From Tolypeutes matacus (lineage: Eukaryota; Chordata; Mammalia; Cingulata; Chlamyphoridae): a stretch of DNA of 64,000 nt. Position numbers and translations under genes: made by a program. The notes under the pieces are model-generated. The model saw nothing but the letters and a program-made list of their open reading frames with translations, was not told the DNA's origin and did no database searches. The stretch is taken from assembly GCA_026826555.1 (NCBI GenBank), contig JAKSZT010033094.1, forward strand, positions 1,297,808 to 1,361,807, written 5' to 3'. Positions 33,443-46,135 of the stretch are shown in pieces; within the stretch, counting starts at the first letter, position 1, and every line of letters starts with the position of its first letter.

Positions 33443-34930
33443 AGGAGGTCCCATTTATCTATTTTTTTCTTTCATTTCTTGTGCTTTGGATGTAGAGTCT
33501 AAGAAACCATTACCTAACACAGGATGCTGAAGATGCTTCCCTACATTTTCTTCTTGGACTTTATAGTCCAGGTTCTTATATTTAGTTTTTTGTCCTTTTA
33601 CATTAATTTTTGTATGTGGTTGAGATAGGGGTCCTCTTTCCTACTTTTGCATATGGATATCCAGTTCTCCAAACACCATTTGCTGAAGAGACTATTCTTT
33701 CCCAGATGAGGGACTTGGCAGTCTTGTCACATACCAGTTGGTCTTAGATGTGAGGGCCTATTTCTGAACTCTTAATTCAATTCCATTGGTCAGTATAGCT
33801 ATCATTTACTGGTACCATGCTCTTTTTACTTCTGTAGCTTTGTAATATGCTTTAACATCAGGAAGTATGAGCCTCCAAACTTCCTTCTTGTTTTTCAAGA
33901 GGCTTATGGCTATGTGGGACCCCTTACCCTTCCAAATATATTTGATAATTGGATTTTCCTTTTCTGCAAAGTAGGCTGTGGCAATTTTAATTGAAATTGT
34001 TTTGAATCTGTGAATCAGTTTGGACTGACATCTTAATGATGTGTCTTCCAGTCCATAAACACCGAATGTTCTTCCATTTATTTAGGTTGTCTTTGATTTC
34101 TTTTAGCAATGTTTTATAGATTTCTGGCTACAAGTGCTTTACATACTTGGTTAATTTTTAAGATTTATTTATCCCCCCCCCATGCTGCTTGTGCTCACTG
34201 TCTGCTCTCTGTGTCCATTCACTGCGTGCTTTTCTGTGTCTGCTTATCTCTCTCTGTTGCATCATCTTGCTGCACTAGCTCTCCACAGGTGCGGGCCGTC
34301 AGCCAGCTTGCCTTCACCAGCAGGCCCCAGGAATTGAACCCGGGGCCTCCCATATGGTAAACAGGAGCCCAATTGCTTGAGCCACATCCGCTTTCCCCTG
34401 GTTAAATTTATACCTAGATATTTGATTCTTTTAGTTACTATTGTAAACAGAATTTTTTCCTTGATTTCCTCCTGAGGGTTGCTCATTATTAGAAACACAC
34501 CTGAGTTTTGCATGCTTATCTTGTACCCCACCATTTTGCTGCATTCATTTATTGATTCTAGTAGGTTTGTTATAGGTTTTTCAGGACTTTCTATGTTTAG
34601 GACCATGTCATCTGCAAATAGTGAAAGTTTACATCTTCCTTTCCAATTCTGATGCCTTTTATTTCTTTTTCTTTCTTACTGCTCTTGCAAGGACTTCCAG
34701 CACAGTTTTGAATAGCAGTGGTGACAGTGAGCCTTCTTGTCCCGTTCCAGATCTTAGAGGAAAAGCTTTTAGTCTTTCATCACTGAGTACCATGTTGGCT
34801 GTGGGTTTTTTCACATATGCCTTTTATCATGTTGACGTTTCCTACTATTCCTATTTTTCTTTATTTTTTATTTTCTATTCCTATTTTTCGAAGTGTTTTT
34901 ATCAAGAAAAAATGGTGCATATAAGTGGTC
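33443..34930 (-). mobile_element. L1 copy G, right part: ORF2 reverse transcriptase region
   Basis: Continues the minus-strand L1 of 29690-31084. From the right: RT region around 34625-34930 (SPLLF-like, '[13 protein letters not shown]' area), then '[18 protein letters not shown]' and '[13 protein letters not shown]' near 34440-34600, and 'YLGINLTR' beside the SINE insertion. Stops and indels are common. Confidence 0.82.
34161..34397 (-). repeat. DAS-type tRNA SINE
   Basis: Minus-strand head at the right end ('gaaagcggatgtggctcaagcaatt'), B box 'ggttcaattcc' near 34335, body with 'ctgctctctgtgtcc'-type repeats, T-rich tail complement at left. Flanked by imperfect TTGGTTAATTTTTA / CTGGTTAAATTTATA. 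Confidence 0.88.
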
Positions 34931-34986
34931 CAGCCAAAAGAAACTCAACTGAGTGAGTCCACCACTTGCTAGCCACAGATTCTCAC

Positions 34987-35022
<36 letters not shown>

Positions 35023-35430
35023 CCCACTGGGGACCCTTTTGTATGCCACACACCCGTGTAGCTTGTGTTCTGCCCTGGATTTCCGTGGACTTGGAACCTT
35101 GGGCCTGGATATATATGGGGTTCTAACTTGCTACTGAGTGGCTCTATAGTGTATGTCCAGAGTTAGAGGGTTCCTAACTGTTCTGTCTCTGAGCAGGTAC
35201 CAAGTGAGGGGAAGAAAAGGGGATCTATTTGGGGTGGGAATTTCCTACATGATTTTTTTTTTTTCTTTGATTCAGCATTTCTGGAGTCCATCTCCTATCT
35301 CTATCATAATCCAGAGTTTTAAGGAGGTGGGATGTGTTCTTTTACTTGCTGAATCTTCAGGGAGGTGTTTTCAGGGGATATTTTATGTTGCCATGTTGAT
35401 AATGTCACCAGCCAAATCTCCCCTTTATCT
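34931..35430 (-). mobile_element. Possible L1 5' region, minus strand
   Basis: Right end reads on the minus strand 'ggggagatttggctggtgacattatcaacatgg', a start like the L1 5' ends at positions 1 and 51012, which suggests an L1 leader. No ORF1 sequence is recognisable between it and the ORF2 relic on its left. A poly(C) run lies at 34988-35021. Low certainty. Confidence 0.4.
34988..35021. repeat. Poly(C) tract, 34 bases
   Basis: Unbroken run of 34 C on the plus strand. The length may be inexact because such runs are hard to sequence. Could form i-motif or G-quadruplex structures. Confidence 0.9.
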
Positions 35431-36876
35431 TGATAAGGCATAGGCTGGGTAAATTTGGTCTTGGGAGAGTGGGGCCAAGATTTGGTTTTCTGTAACACTG
35501 CCAATCAATGCTGGAAACATTCTTCTCTAGACCAGGCACTGAGAGCAAGCCCCACTCTCAACACACCTGGGTTGGAGCCACTGATTGGAAAATCCCAAGC
35601 ACTCGTTCCGTATTTTGGTCAGTAGTTTGGTAACCGAGCGCCTGAAGCTACAGAGATACATGTGCCCCCAGAGTCTCTCCAAGGTTTAGATTCATCCTAA
35701 TGACTCCCCTCTCAACTTGCCATACACTTTTGTAAATTTATTTGCCTTCGTGTTTTTGTCCATTTATCAGTTTTTGCTGGATGGAACAGTATTATAGAAT
35801 CATCTTTATTCTTTAGATATTTTACAAGCCCAGCAATCAGATTGGCAATGCTGGGAATAAGAGGCTTCTCTTAGATTCATTGATCTTTGATCCCATTGGG
35901 ATCTAAAAAGGAAAACTGATACTGCTAAAAGTTACACATATACATGGGATACTTGCTTGAAAATGAGCAAAAGGAAAAAGAATTAAGTAAAACTTAAATT
36001 AGAGAAACTGAAAGCTATGGAAGACAAAAATAATTTCATGATTTAGATCAGTAAAAAATATTTCAAACACAATTTAAGAGTTTGGGAAACACTCTATATG
36101 AGGTTTAATCAATATGAAACAATAAATATGAACAAATGCCCTTACATTGTTTGTAATTCAGACAAGTATTACTTAAGCATCAGAAAAACAAAACAAACAA
36201 AATCTAAAATATGGGACAGATGAACAGATGATTTACTCAATAGGATGAGATATTGGAGACTGTCTACAGAGACTTCATGGAAACCAATTTTGACTTTTAT
36301 AATGTTATAAACAAATACTCAAATATTATTGCAAGAGATGGACTTAGAGAATTCCTATATGTATGTGCTAAACACAGATAAAATAAAAATAATTTATATG
36401 GTCAAATGCAGACTGTGACTAGGATTCAAATTATGAGAAGTGAGTCAAACTAAACTCATTTCATAATTAACTCCAATATAGTAGCAATGGAAACGTTTCA
36501 GGAAATGCAGATTGAATGTATTACAAACAACAAGAACACAGTCATTCTTAGGGAGAAGTAAGAGTTTTTATTGCTTCCAAATCATTCACTCACCCACCCA
36601 TTCAAAAGTATATGGTACCAAAAAACCCCACAGATACTCTGCTTCAGAATCATTTTAAAGTTTAAAGGTATTGCTTTCCATGCAGAGGCATGTGTGTAGT
36701 TGTTTTAGGGTGGACAGTCCTGTTTAGTGCTGTGGCTTGATGTTTAGGGACCTATTTGTTTCCACACAACACAACCATATCTTTCTGCATCTCTGTCAGT
36801 AATATATCTGATATCCATTCATCTGTCATTTCCCTTCCTTTAGTTCAGTAATACAGTGGACAAAAGAGATATTAAG
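35431..36876. other. Low-repeat DNA, nothing recognised
   Basis: No gene and no clear transposon. AT-rich, with several short tandem patterns. Ends at a DAS SINE. Confidence 0.4.
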
Positions 36877-37050
36877 GGAAGCGGCTGTGGCTCAATCAGT
36901 AGGGCTCCCGTTTACCATATGGGAGGCCCCGGGTTCGGTTCCCGGGGCCTCCTGGTGAAGGCAAGCCTGCCCACACGGCGTGGTTAGCTGACCCAGCGAG
37001 CACAAGCAGCAAGGGGGGGATAAATGAATAAATAAATAAAATCTTAAAAA
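36877..37050 (+). repeat. DAS-type tRNA SINE, young
   Basis: tRNA-like head, B box 'ggttcggttccc', (ATAA)n and poly(A) tail. Perfect 15-bp duplication AAAAGAGATATTAAG (36862-36876, 37051-37065). Nearly identical to 3641-3817; the few differences are mainly C/T or G/A changes, some at CpG sites. Confidence 0.95.
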
Positions 37051-37065
37051 AAAAGAGATATTAAG

Positions 37066-39248
37066 TGGGTCCTCTCAAAACTCAGCAACAGTAATTGGCT
37101 AGACATCCAGGTGTTTTAGATGTAGATGGACAATTAAACAAAATAAAATATTTTTGCCTTCTTGCCTTTTGGAATCCTAGCAATACATAGAAAAAAAAGG
37201 AAAGCCCAACCACAGAGTAAAAGAAAATTGCTTTAATATGAAGCAAGCATTAAACTCGAACAATTACATCTGCCAATTAATAATATAAATGGTAACCCTA
37301 CCATCTCAGATTGGATCATACATCAAACTCAGTCTTTCTTGATCTTCAACATATGGCATATTCAAAGAAATTTAGTAATGTTAAAGGTACAATGAATTCC
37401 ACAATTATTTGGCAAATTTACATATGAAAGCAACACATCCTAAAAGGGGAAATCTTTCATTTAAGAGCTCATGAACCCTATATACAAATGATTTAAACAG
37501 TAAGGTGAACTTCAAAAACTTGAAAAATCAACATTAACTCCTCAGAAGGAAATGAAACCAGAAAATAAACACATTTTAAATGGGCAGAAACTCTTAAATA
37601 ATCTTTGCAAAGATAGAAAAAAATGTACATTTTGAAATATAATACTTGAACACATTACATAAAATTGCTAATGGCACAAAGTTAAACCCAACATGAATAG
37701 GAAAATACTTGTATCATTTACTTTAATTATTTAAGTAATAAGTACCGATCTTTTTTTTTTTTTTCCATTTTATACCTACTTTAATCAAATGTATACAATA
37801 TAATATATTGTAAGGAATTATTTTGCATTACAATGTTATGTGCTCTCTTTACTTTAATCTGGTCTCATCTGACAGTTCAATAACAACAAAAAAATCTGTA
37901 AATGTAATCCCTCAATTTATTTATTCAAGTATTATGCTGATCCATTTTCTCTGAGATGATACACCTAGCAGTGAGAATCATTGTGAAAGACATTTAAACA
38001 AGACAGCCAGCCACTTGAATATTAATTGTGACTGAGTTGATTTTTCTGTCCTGTCTTTTAAGAGTTTACAATCATGTTGAGGATGATAAAATCCTTCCTA
38101 TAATTAAATAATAGAACCACTGTGTTAGATATGAAGGGGCACATAGAACCCAGGGAAGTTGATAATAGCACCTTATCTTGCAGATAATTAGAACCTTCAA
38201 AGCACTCTCATATGCTTTACCTCATTGGATCCTTGGAACAACTTTGCTAGGTAGGCAGGGAGGCTCGTAAATATGAAAATGAATGCTCCGAAGGTTATGT
38301 GTGTTTTAAAATCACACATGCAGCTACTCATTCTGCTCAAGTTCCCTGGAAGAGGGGAACCATGGCCCTGTCCTATTCTTTTGCTACTTTTCAAGGAATA
38401 GCGCTTCTCACAAAACAAAGACAGAGCTCTAAACATTGGGTAGAGCAAGAGAGATCTATCTGAAAGCTCTCTGCCTTCTGCTCCAGCAGGAAGGACTATT
38501 TTTAAATGTTTTCCTTTTGCTAATTGTCTCTCCCCTGTGGGGAATTTCTATGGGTAGAATCCCTATAGAAGTCAACTCTCTCACTAATTCCCACAGAGAC
38601 CAGAAAGACAAAGGCTTTTTCTTGGCTCAAGCTGCCCTGGGACCTTAACACCTCCTCAAGATCTTCAAAGACCTCAAACCTCAAAGAGTTTTGGAGAGCC
38701 CACTGAATAATGGGTTAATTAGACCTATGGAAGGGAGGCCTGGATGTATCTCCTTGAGTTTTTGAACCACCCCAAATAGCTGAAATCTGAATTAGCTAAG
38801 AGGGTGTGGAGCCAGCAGCAGCTGTGGACTCAAGAGCCCTTCCAGATATTCTGGGTTTCTTCCACCATCTTTGAGAGGAAAAAGGAGACTTCTGAGAATG
38901 TATTTCTACATTCAACCTCATCCTCAAACTTTGACCTTTAGGGAAATTCAGAAGAACAACGCAGGTTTAGCCTAGAGAGGAGAAAGAGGAAAAGGGTGAT
39001 GAAGACCCACTTTTACTCCTCTGAACAGGACCAATAACATGGGTGAAAAGAAGATGGCATCAGCTTTTAGCTCAGTGTCAGGGTAAAGCTTCCAACAGGT
39101 TTTGTGCTATGGACAAGTTGGGGGAGGTGGTGAGTTCTCCACACCTGGACTATTCAGGCAGATTTGGAGACAGTGATATGGACACTGGCATTCAGCACAA
39201 AGTGAAAGTGATCCAAAACCCTACAAGTAGAAGGCTAAATAATAATAA
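37066..39248. other. Low-repeat DNA with one MIR relic
   Basis: No gene found. A MIR-like piece read from the minus strand lies at about 38185-38340 ('caaagcactctcatatgctttacctcattggatccttggaacaac...ctaggtaggcagg'). T-run at 37750-37765. Confidence 0.5.
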
Positions 39249-39430
39249 TTGCTAACACTTTTATAGCACTTATTACATACCAAGTGTATGAATAAGGTAA
39301 CAAGTGGTGCATAAGGTAGATGCTATAATTAAGTCTCATAGTGATGAAGAAACTGAGGCACAGAGAGGTTAAATAATTTATTCAAGGTCGTACAACTACT
39401 AGGGATTTGAACTTAGGCTTCTTGTCTCCA
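39249..39430 (-). repeat. MIR relic
   Basis: 'gatgaagaaactgaggcacagagaggttaaataatttattcaaggtcgtacaacta' is the MIR core from the minus strand, well preserved. Confidence 0.8.
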
Positions 39431-39557
39431 TTGTACTCTTAATGACTTGCTGCCCTGCTAAGTCCTCCTAAAGTTCCTTCTGGACCCATCTACCAGCATC
39501 CTTTGTGTGCTTTGCTCATGGCACTTCCAAAAGGGCACTGATGTTTTTTCGGAAGTC

Positions 39558-39612
39558 AAAACAAACAGGCAAACAACAAACAAGCAAACAAAACAAAACA
39601 AAAACAAAGCCA
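39558..39612. repeat. (AAAC)n simple repeat
   Basis: Imperfect AAAC array. Confidence 0.85.
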
Positions 39613-39892
39613 AGGTTCTAGGGGGGAAAAATAGAGGCCTTTAACCCCACAGGAAAGCCCGTAGGTCATCTTTGAGACCAGTTGGGACCCACGCCAAAGG
39701 GAAGGGCTGTTGTTCTTTGATTTCCAGCCTCATCTGCCTCTCCCTTTACCTCTAGAGTTTCTTTCTAGACCTCTTTAGTACTCCACCTGCCTTCCCACTG
39801 CGCCTATGCTAAGCTTTTCCAGGACCCTGGAAAGCACAGGGACAAATAATCACGAATTGCCAAATCTCTATTCTACACCTTCTTCCCCGCTC

Positions 39893-39990
39893 AGATTTAC
39901 AGATGGGGAAGAAGATGCCCAGAGTTGTAAGTGATTTACCCAAGGTCACAAAGCCCCTGCCAGAAAGTCCAGGTGTCCAGACTCCATGAT
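39893..39990 (-). repeat. MIR relic
   Basis: 'ttacagatggggaagaagatgcccagagttgtaagtgatttacccaaggtcacaaagc' fits the MIR core, minus strand. Confidence 0.7.
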
Positions 39991-40039
39991 CACCGCTCCA
40001 CCCACGTCCAGACACTCCTTTATTCTCATCACTCACACC

Positions 40040-41370
<1,331 letters not shown>

Positions 41371-41627
41371 GAAAGGGGACTTTTAAACAGGTGGCTGGCG
41401 AGGCAGGTATCTTTTATCTTTTCTTGCTTTGTCTGAAAAGAAGACATCTGGCTGTCCGCGGAGGGTACGTTTTGCCATTCCATGAGGGTTTCTGGTCAGC
41501 TGTGGTCAACATGGCTCTGCTACATATGTCTTTTCTTTCTGGAACTCATGCTGAAGGAGTTGCTCCTATCTGAGATATTATATTCTTAGGTCACTTCTGT
41601 ATTTAATTTCCTGTATCTCACCATCTG

Positions 41628-41765
41628 TCTTAGTTTCCAGGGCTGCCGTAACAAACTGCCACAAACTGGATGACTTCAAACAACAGCAGTTTATTGTCTC
41701 ACAGTTTTAGAGGCTGGAAGTCTAAAATCAAAGGTGCTGGTAGGGCAGCGCTTCCTCTGAAGTCT
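41628..41765 (-). mobile_element. MLT1/MaLR-type LTR end, minus strand
   Basis: 'tgtcttagtttccagggctgccgtaacaaactgccacaaactgg...cagtttattgtctcacag' is the reverse complement of the 3' end of ancient MaLR LTRs as remembered. Truncated at about 41765. Confidence 0.7.
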
Positions 41766-42228
41766 CAGTACCGATCTTGAGTTAAAAGAAATACAATGAA
41801 AACACTCGAGGAAAGACATTGAAGGGATTTAAGAGACAATCAAAAAATTATTTATAAACAAAAAATAGAAGAAATACCTAAGATTTATATCAGCATCCAT
41901 AATAATACTTTCTGTCCTGAAGGTAATGTTCTGTATCTGCACAGTCCATTATAGAAGTCACTGGCTACATGGGGCTGTTGAACACTTGAAACTTGACTAC
42001 TGCTAGGAGGAACTGAAATTCTTGTTTTATGTTATTTTCATTAGTTGAACTGTAAATTTAATAGTCATATGCTGCTAGTGCTTACAGTATTGCACATCAC
42101 AGACCCAGCCTGTCTTAAATTCCCTTTGTTCTCCAGAGATTTGGCTCTTTCTTGTACGTCTAAGAATTTGGTGTCTACCTTCTATTGAATATTGAAGCTC
42201 CCTAAGCAGCATATTGAAGGTTTCCAAG
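41766..42228. other. Non-repetitive DNA
   Basis: No gene or repeat recognised. Confidence 0.4.
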
Positions 42229-42233
42229 GTGGG

Positions 42234-42766
42234 TGTAGCAGTTTGGCAGTTATGAATTCCAAAAATAGATATTGGATTATGATTGTAAACTGGTCTGTTC
42301 ATCTGGGCATGATTAAGTTATGATTAGGGATTTGATTGGGCCCCATCAGTACGGTGTTGAGCCTCACCTATTGGTGGGCAGGGTCTCAAAGATAAAAGAC
42401 ATGGCAAAGGACAGAGTTGGAGGGTTTTGAGTTGGAGTTCTGATGTTGGAGTCTTGAGCTGGAGCCCCTGGAAGGAAGACAACTTGGTCGTGAGGAATGA
42501 GAGAAGGCCCCGGGAAAAGAGACCAGCCGTTCGCCTGAGAGTCTACAGCTGGCCTTGTGAAGAGAACAAGCAGCTGAACCTGGAGAGAATCAAGCTCCGA
42601 GAAGAGAGGAACCCAGGAAGCTGGATCCCTCACAGAGTTTGGTGAGGGAAGTAACTTATGCTTTATGGCCTGGTAACTGTAAGTTTCTATCCCAAATAAA
42701 TACCCTTTATAAAGTCCAACAGATTTCTAGTATTTTGCATTAGCACCCCTTTGGCTGACAAATACA
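42234..42766 (+). mobile_element. MaLR-like solo LTR, subtype 2
   Basis: TGTAGCAGTTTGG to GACAAATACA, 533 bases. Flanked by a perfect 5-bp duplication GTGGG (42229-42233, 42767-42771). Shares its 3' part ('ccaaataaataccctttataaag') with subtype 1, and its 5' part ('tatgaattccaaaaata...ctgggcatgatta') with the copy at 59454. Confidence 0.85.
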
Positions 42767-42979
42767 GTGGGGTTGTCCATATTAAGTATAGATAGACAGC
42801 AATAGGCCCTTCCAGGTTAAAATTCCTGTTTCCCAGAAGAAAACACTTTTACCAGGGTATACAGTATATCACTGGATCTGAAGCTATGACACCTGCCATT
42901 TGGGGCATATCTCAGAAATTCCAGGCAATTCTATTAGGTCTTCCAAATCAATTCTCCCATGCTTGATAAATATTATTTT

Positions 42980-43072
42980 CATTTGTTTTGTTTTTAGGAG
43001 GTACCAGAGATTGAACCCGGGACCTCGTACATGGGAAGCAGGTGCTCAACCACTTAAGCTACATCCACTCCC
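42980..43072 (-). repeat. Short tRNA SINE, minus strand
   Basis: Single head with B box 'agattgaacccggg' and almost no tail. Flanked by an 18-bp duplication with one mismatch (CTTGATAAATATTATTTT at 42962-42979, CTTGATAAATACTATTTT at 43073-43090). Confidence 0.88.
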
Positions 43073-43604
43073 CTTGATAAATACTATTTTAAACTTTTGC
43101 CATAACCTTTGAATCTCCATGATGTTGCCTTTCCTCTCACATTCAGTTCATCATTTGAAAGATGTTTCACAAATAATATAGATACATTTGGAGGTAGCTA
43201 TTTTTCTATCCAAGTTGAGAGCAGTGTCCATTCATCAGCATTTCTCCTCATCCTGCTCCATTCTCATCCTCTCCATTCTGTGTTTTTATTGCCATTTATC
43301 TATGGACATTATTCTTGAGGACAATTTAAACTAAGAATATTTTGATCCTACAATGCAGGGATAAAAGTTCGGGGAATTGGGGGGCAGGGCTTACTTCCTA
43401 GCTCAGAGTACCTGAATTCTTACAGTGTAGGCAAAATCTCTGTGGTTTCTTAATAATGTCTGTATTTTATCTTTTCATCTTAGGTTTGTTTGCATGTGAA
43501 CTGAATGAGGTAGTGGCAGTAGCTTCATTGCTCTGTACAGGTTTTATATACATTGAAGTGAATTATAAACTAGTGCTGTTCATCTTTCATAAATTTTATG
43601 ACTC

Positions 43605-43925
43605 CCCTGTGCTCTTGTTAAAACACAGGTCCTCATTCAGTAGGTCTGGGATGGGTCCTTTGATTCTGCTTTTCTACTTGTCTCCCAGACCTATTCATGC
43701 TGCACATCCACTTAACCATACACTGTGAATACTAAGGCCCCATTTGGTATTAGAGAAGTGGTTCTTAAACTTTCATGCCCATTGAGATCTCTTGAGGATT
43801 TTCCAAACTTGAATCCCTAGGCCAAACCCATAAAGAGTTCAATCCAAACCTCTGATGATGGTACCCAGCCATTAAAATTTTTTAAAACTTCCAGGTGATT
43901 TCAGTGTACAGAAGCATTTGAGATC
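43605..43925 (+). mobile_element. MER5A-like (hAT) relics
   Basis: 'ttgttaaaacacaggtcctcattcagtaggtctgggatgggtcc' (43617-43665) and 'gtggttcttaaactttcatgcccattgagatctcttgagga...ccaggtgatttcagtg' (43756-43905) both match parts of MER5A from memory. These are old non-autonomous DNA transposons. Confidence 0.65.
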
Positions 43926-44014
43926 TTTTTTTCCTACAACATTCGATGCAATATGAAAAATTCCTACATTAAAATATGCAAGTAGTCATATGCACAATAA
44001 TTGCAAGTATTTTT

Positions 44015-44507
44015 AAAAAGATTTGTTTGTATATTTATTTACTTTTATCCCTTTTTACTCCCCCCCACTCCATTTTTGCTGTTTTTGTGTCCATTTGCTG
44101 GGCAATTCTCTGTGTCTGTTTCCTGCCCTCTCTCCTCATCCTTCTCCTCCTGTCTTCACCAGTATTTGATCCTCGGAATCTCCGATGTGGGAGAGAGGTA
44201 TCCTACCACATGTGCCACCTTAGTTCCTGGTTTTTCGGCATGTCTCGTCTTGGCTCTCCCTTGTGTCACTCTCCTGTTACGTCATCATCTTGCTGCGTGG
44301 TGAAGTGGGGTCTCACGGCGCACCCACTCGCGGGGCTGGGAGGCTCACCTGCTCGTGGGTCCTGATGGTGCACCCACACACAGGGCCTGGCGGCCCGCAT
44401 GCCTTTTATATTTTTCTTTTTTTAACATTTTTACCAGGAGGGCCCGGAGATCGAACCCAGTTCCCTTCATATGGGAGACGGATGCCCATATGACATCCAC
44501 CCCCCCT
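44015..44507 (-). repeat. Dimeric tRNA SINE, minus strand
   Basis: Right head near 44440-44505 (B box 'agatcgaacccag'), left head near 44155-44225 ('agtatttgatcctcgg'), tail complement at 44015-44060. The middle holds an extra GC-rich duplicated 'gcgcacccactcgcggggctggg' / 'gtgcacccacacacagggcctgg' segment absent from the copies at 8172 and 28299. Confidence 0.82.
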
Positions 44508-44509
44508 GC

Positions 44510-46010
44510 TATATCTCTTAAGTTTGACCAAAGACACCCAAAGTTACAGGCTTTTCCCATACAGGATGGTCATATAATAAATCAGGCTTATTTTATCACC
44601 AGCATTCTAGAAACCAGACCTAGGGAGAAAAACTAGGTCTGGAGACACATGCATGGTTTCTAATATAGCAAATGTTTACCCTGATTATCACAAAATCAGG
44701 ACAGCAAGAATATTCACAATTGCAACTATTTTTAATAAAAAGGGAACTATTTTCATATATATTAGCATAGGTGTATATTTCTCACAATGTTTTTCTAGTG
44801 ATATTTGCAGCCATATACAGCCAAAAAAATTAAAACCCTTGAATTCCACTGATAAATTTCAATTCTTAGTGAAAAGGCACTAAAATTATATAATATATTG
44901 AGATAGGTCATTTATTTTTAAGTTTTCTCCCTTTTTTTAATCAGTGCACTCCAGTATGGTTTAAACTGTCTCCACTTAAATCCACTACCCTTGAGAAGCT
45001 GGTTACCACCACTTCAGTGAGTCCACTAAATTCCTATTTATCCTACAAGATCCCTCAGTAACTTCTCCTTTCTTTCCTTGTAAAATCCATTTCTGTTCTG
45101 GTCTCCTAGGACACAACAGTCTCCTGGATTTCTCTGGCCCTACTTTCTGGGTATTTTCATATCCTTTTGAAACATTAAATGTTGGAGTCAGTCTTAGCCA
45201 TTCCTTTCATTCTGCCTCTCTCCCTAAGCAATATCTTCCATTCCTTTGACCTCATTTTTCATTTTATGTTTATAACACTTAAACTTTCCAGTCCGAATCT
45301 CACATGTGAGCCTCAGACCTGAACAAAACAAAAAAATTCTCCACTGCAATATTTCAGTTTCTTCCTCAGTAACTAATAGGAGCTGATCTACTTTTGAAAA
45401 CTTGTCCTTCTTTAATAATTCAAACCTTAATGATTGACCTTACCTGTCATGCAGTAGCCAAATAAAGAAACCTCAGAGCAATTATTGGTACAGAATAGCT
45501 CCATTTCTAAGAGACTTTTCCTTCTCCAAAATGAAATACTTAAGGGTCATGTAGGCAAAGTATCCTTGCATATCTTTTTAAAATTCTCTTCTAAAGTAGC
45601 TTTTAAACTTCAAAGGCCTAGATTGTCTTTTCTACATGCTGCTATAACTTTATGTGCTTGAATTGGCCTAGCTCAGTTGACCTACAACTTAAACACATTT
45701 CTGTCAAAAAGAGATCATCACTTGCCTCAAGAATGCTATACTTAACTAGACTGAAAACAGCAATATAAGAAAACTATGAAAATGGAGTAATTGATTACCT
45801 AGAATGCATGTTTATAAAATAATTCAGACTATAACTGTAAATTTCAGATAAGTGAATTTAAAAAAAGACAATGCATTCCTTTAGAATCAAATATCTGTAT
45901 CTAAATTGAAAAGACATTGCTTGATTTTGCTTCTGAAATATTCTGTATCTTAAGATAGGCCTGTCAACATTCAAACGTTTAATTTTCATTTTAACAGTTA
46001 GATAATGCTG
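44510..46010. other. Low-repeat DNA, nothing recognised
   Basis: No gene found; possible faint L2 scraps around 45030-45280. Confidence 0.4.
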
Positions 46011-46011
46011 G

Positions 46012-46135
46012 GTGTAGGGGTTCTTTTTGGGGGGATGGGAAAGTTCTGATAATGGATGTTGGCATGATTAATCCCACTGAATCATATGCTTGGGAGTGGT
46101 TGAAATAGGAATGTTTATATTGTATATATACTTGA
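46012..46135 (+). mobile_element. L1 3' terminal scrap (old L1M type)
   Basis: 'gggatgggaaagttctgataatggatgttggcatgattaatcccactgaatcatatgcttgggagtggttgaaa' matches an old L1 3'UTR end. No tail. Confidence 0.6.
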
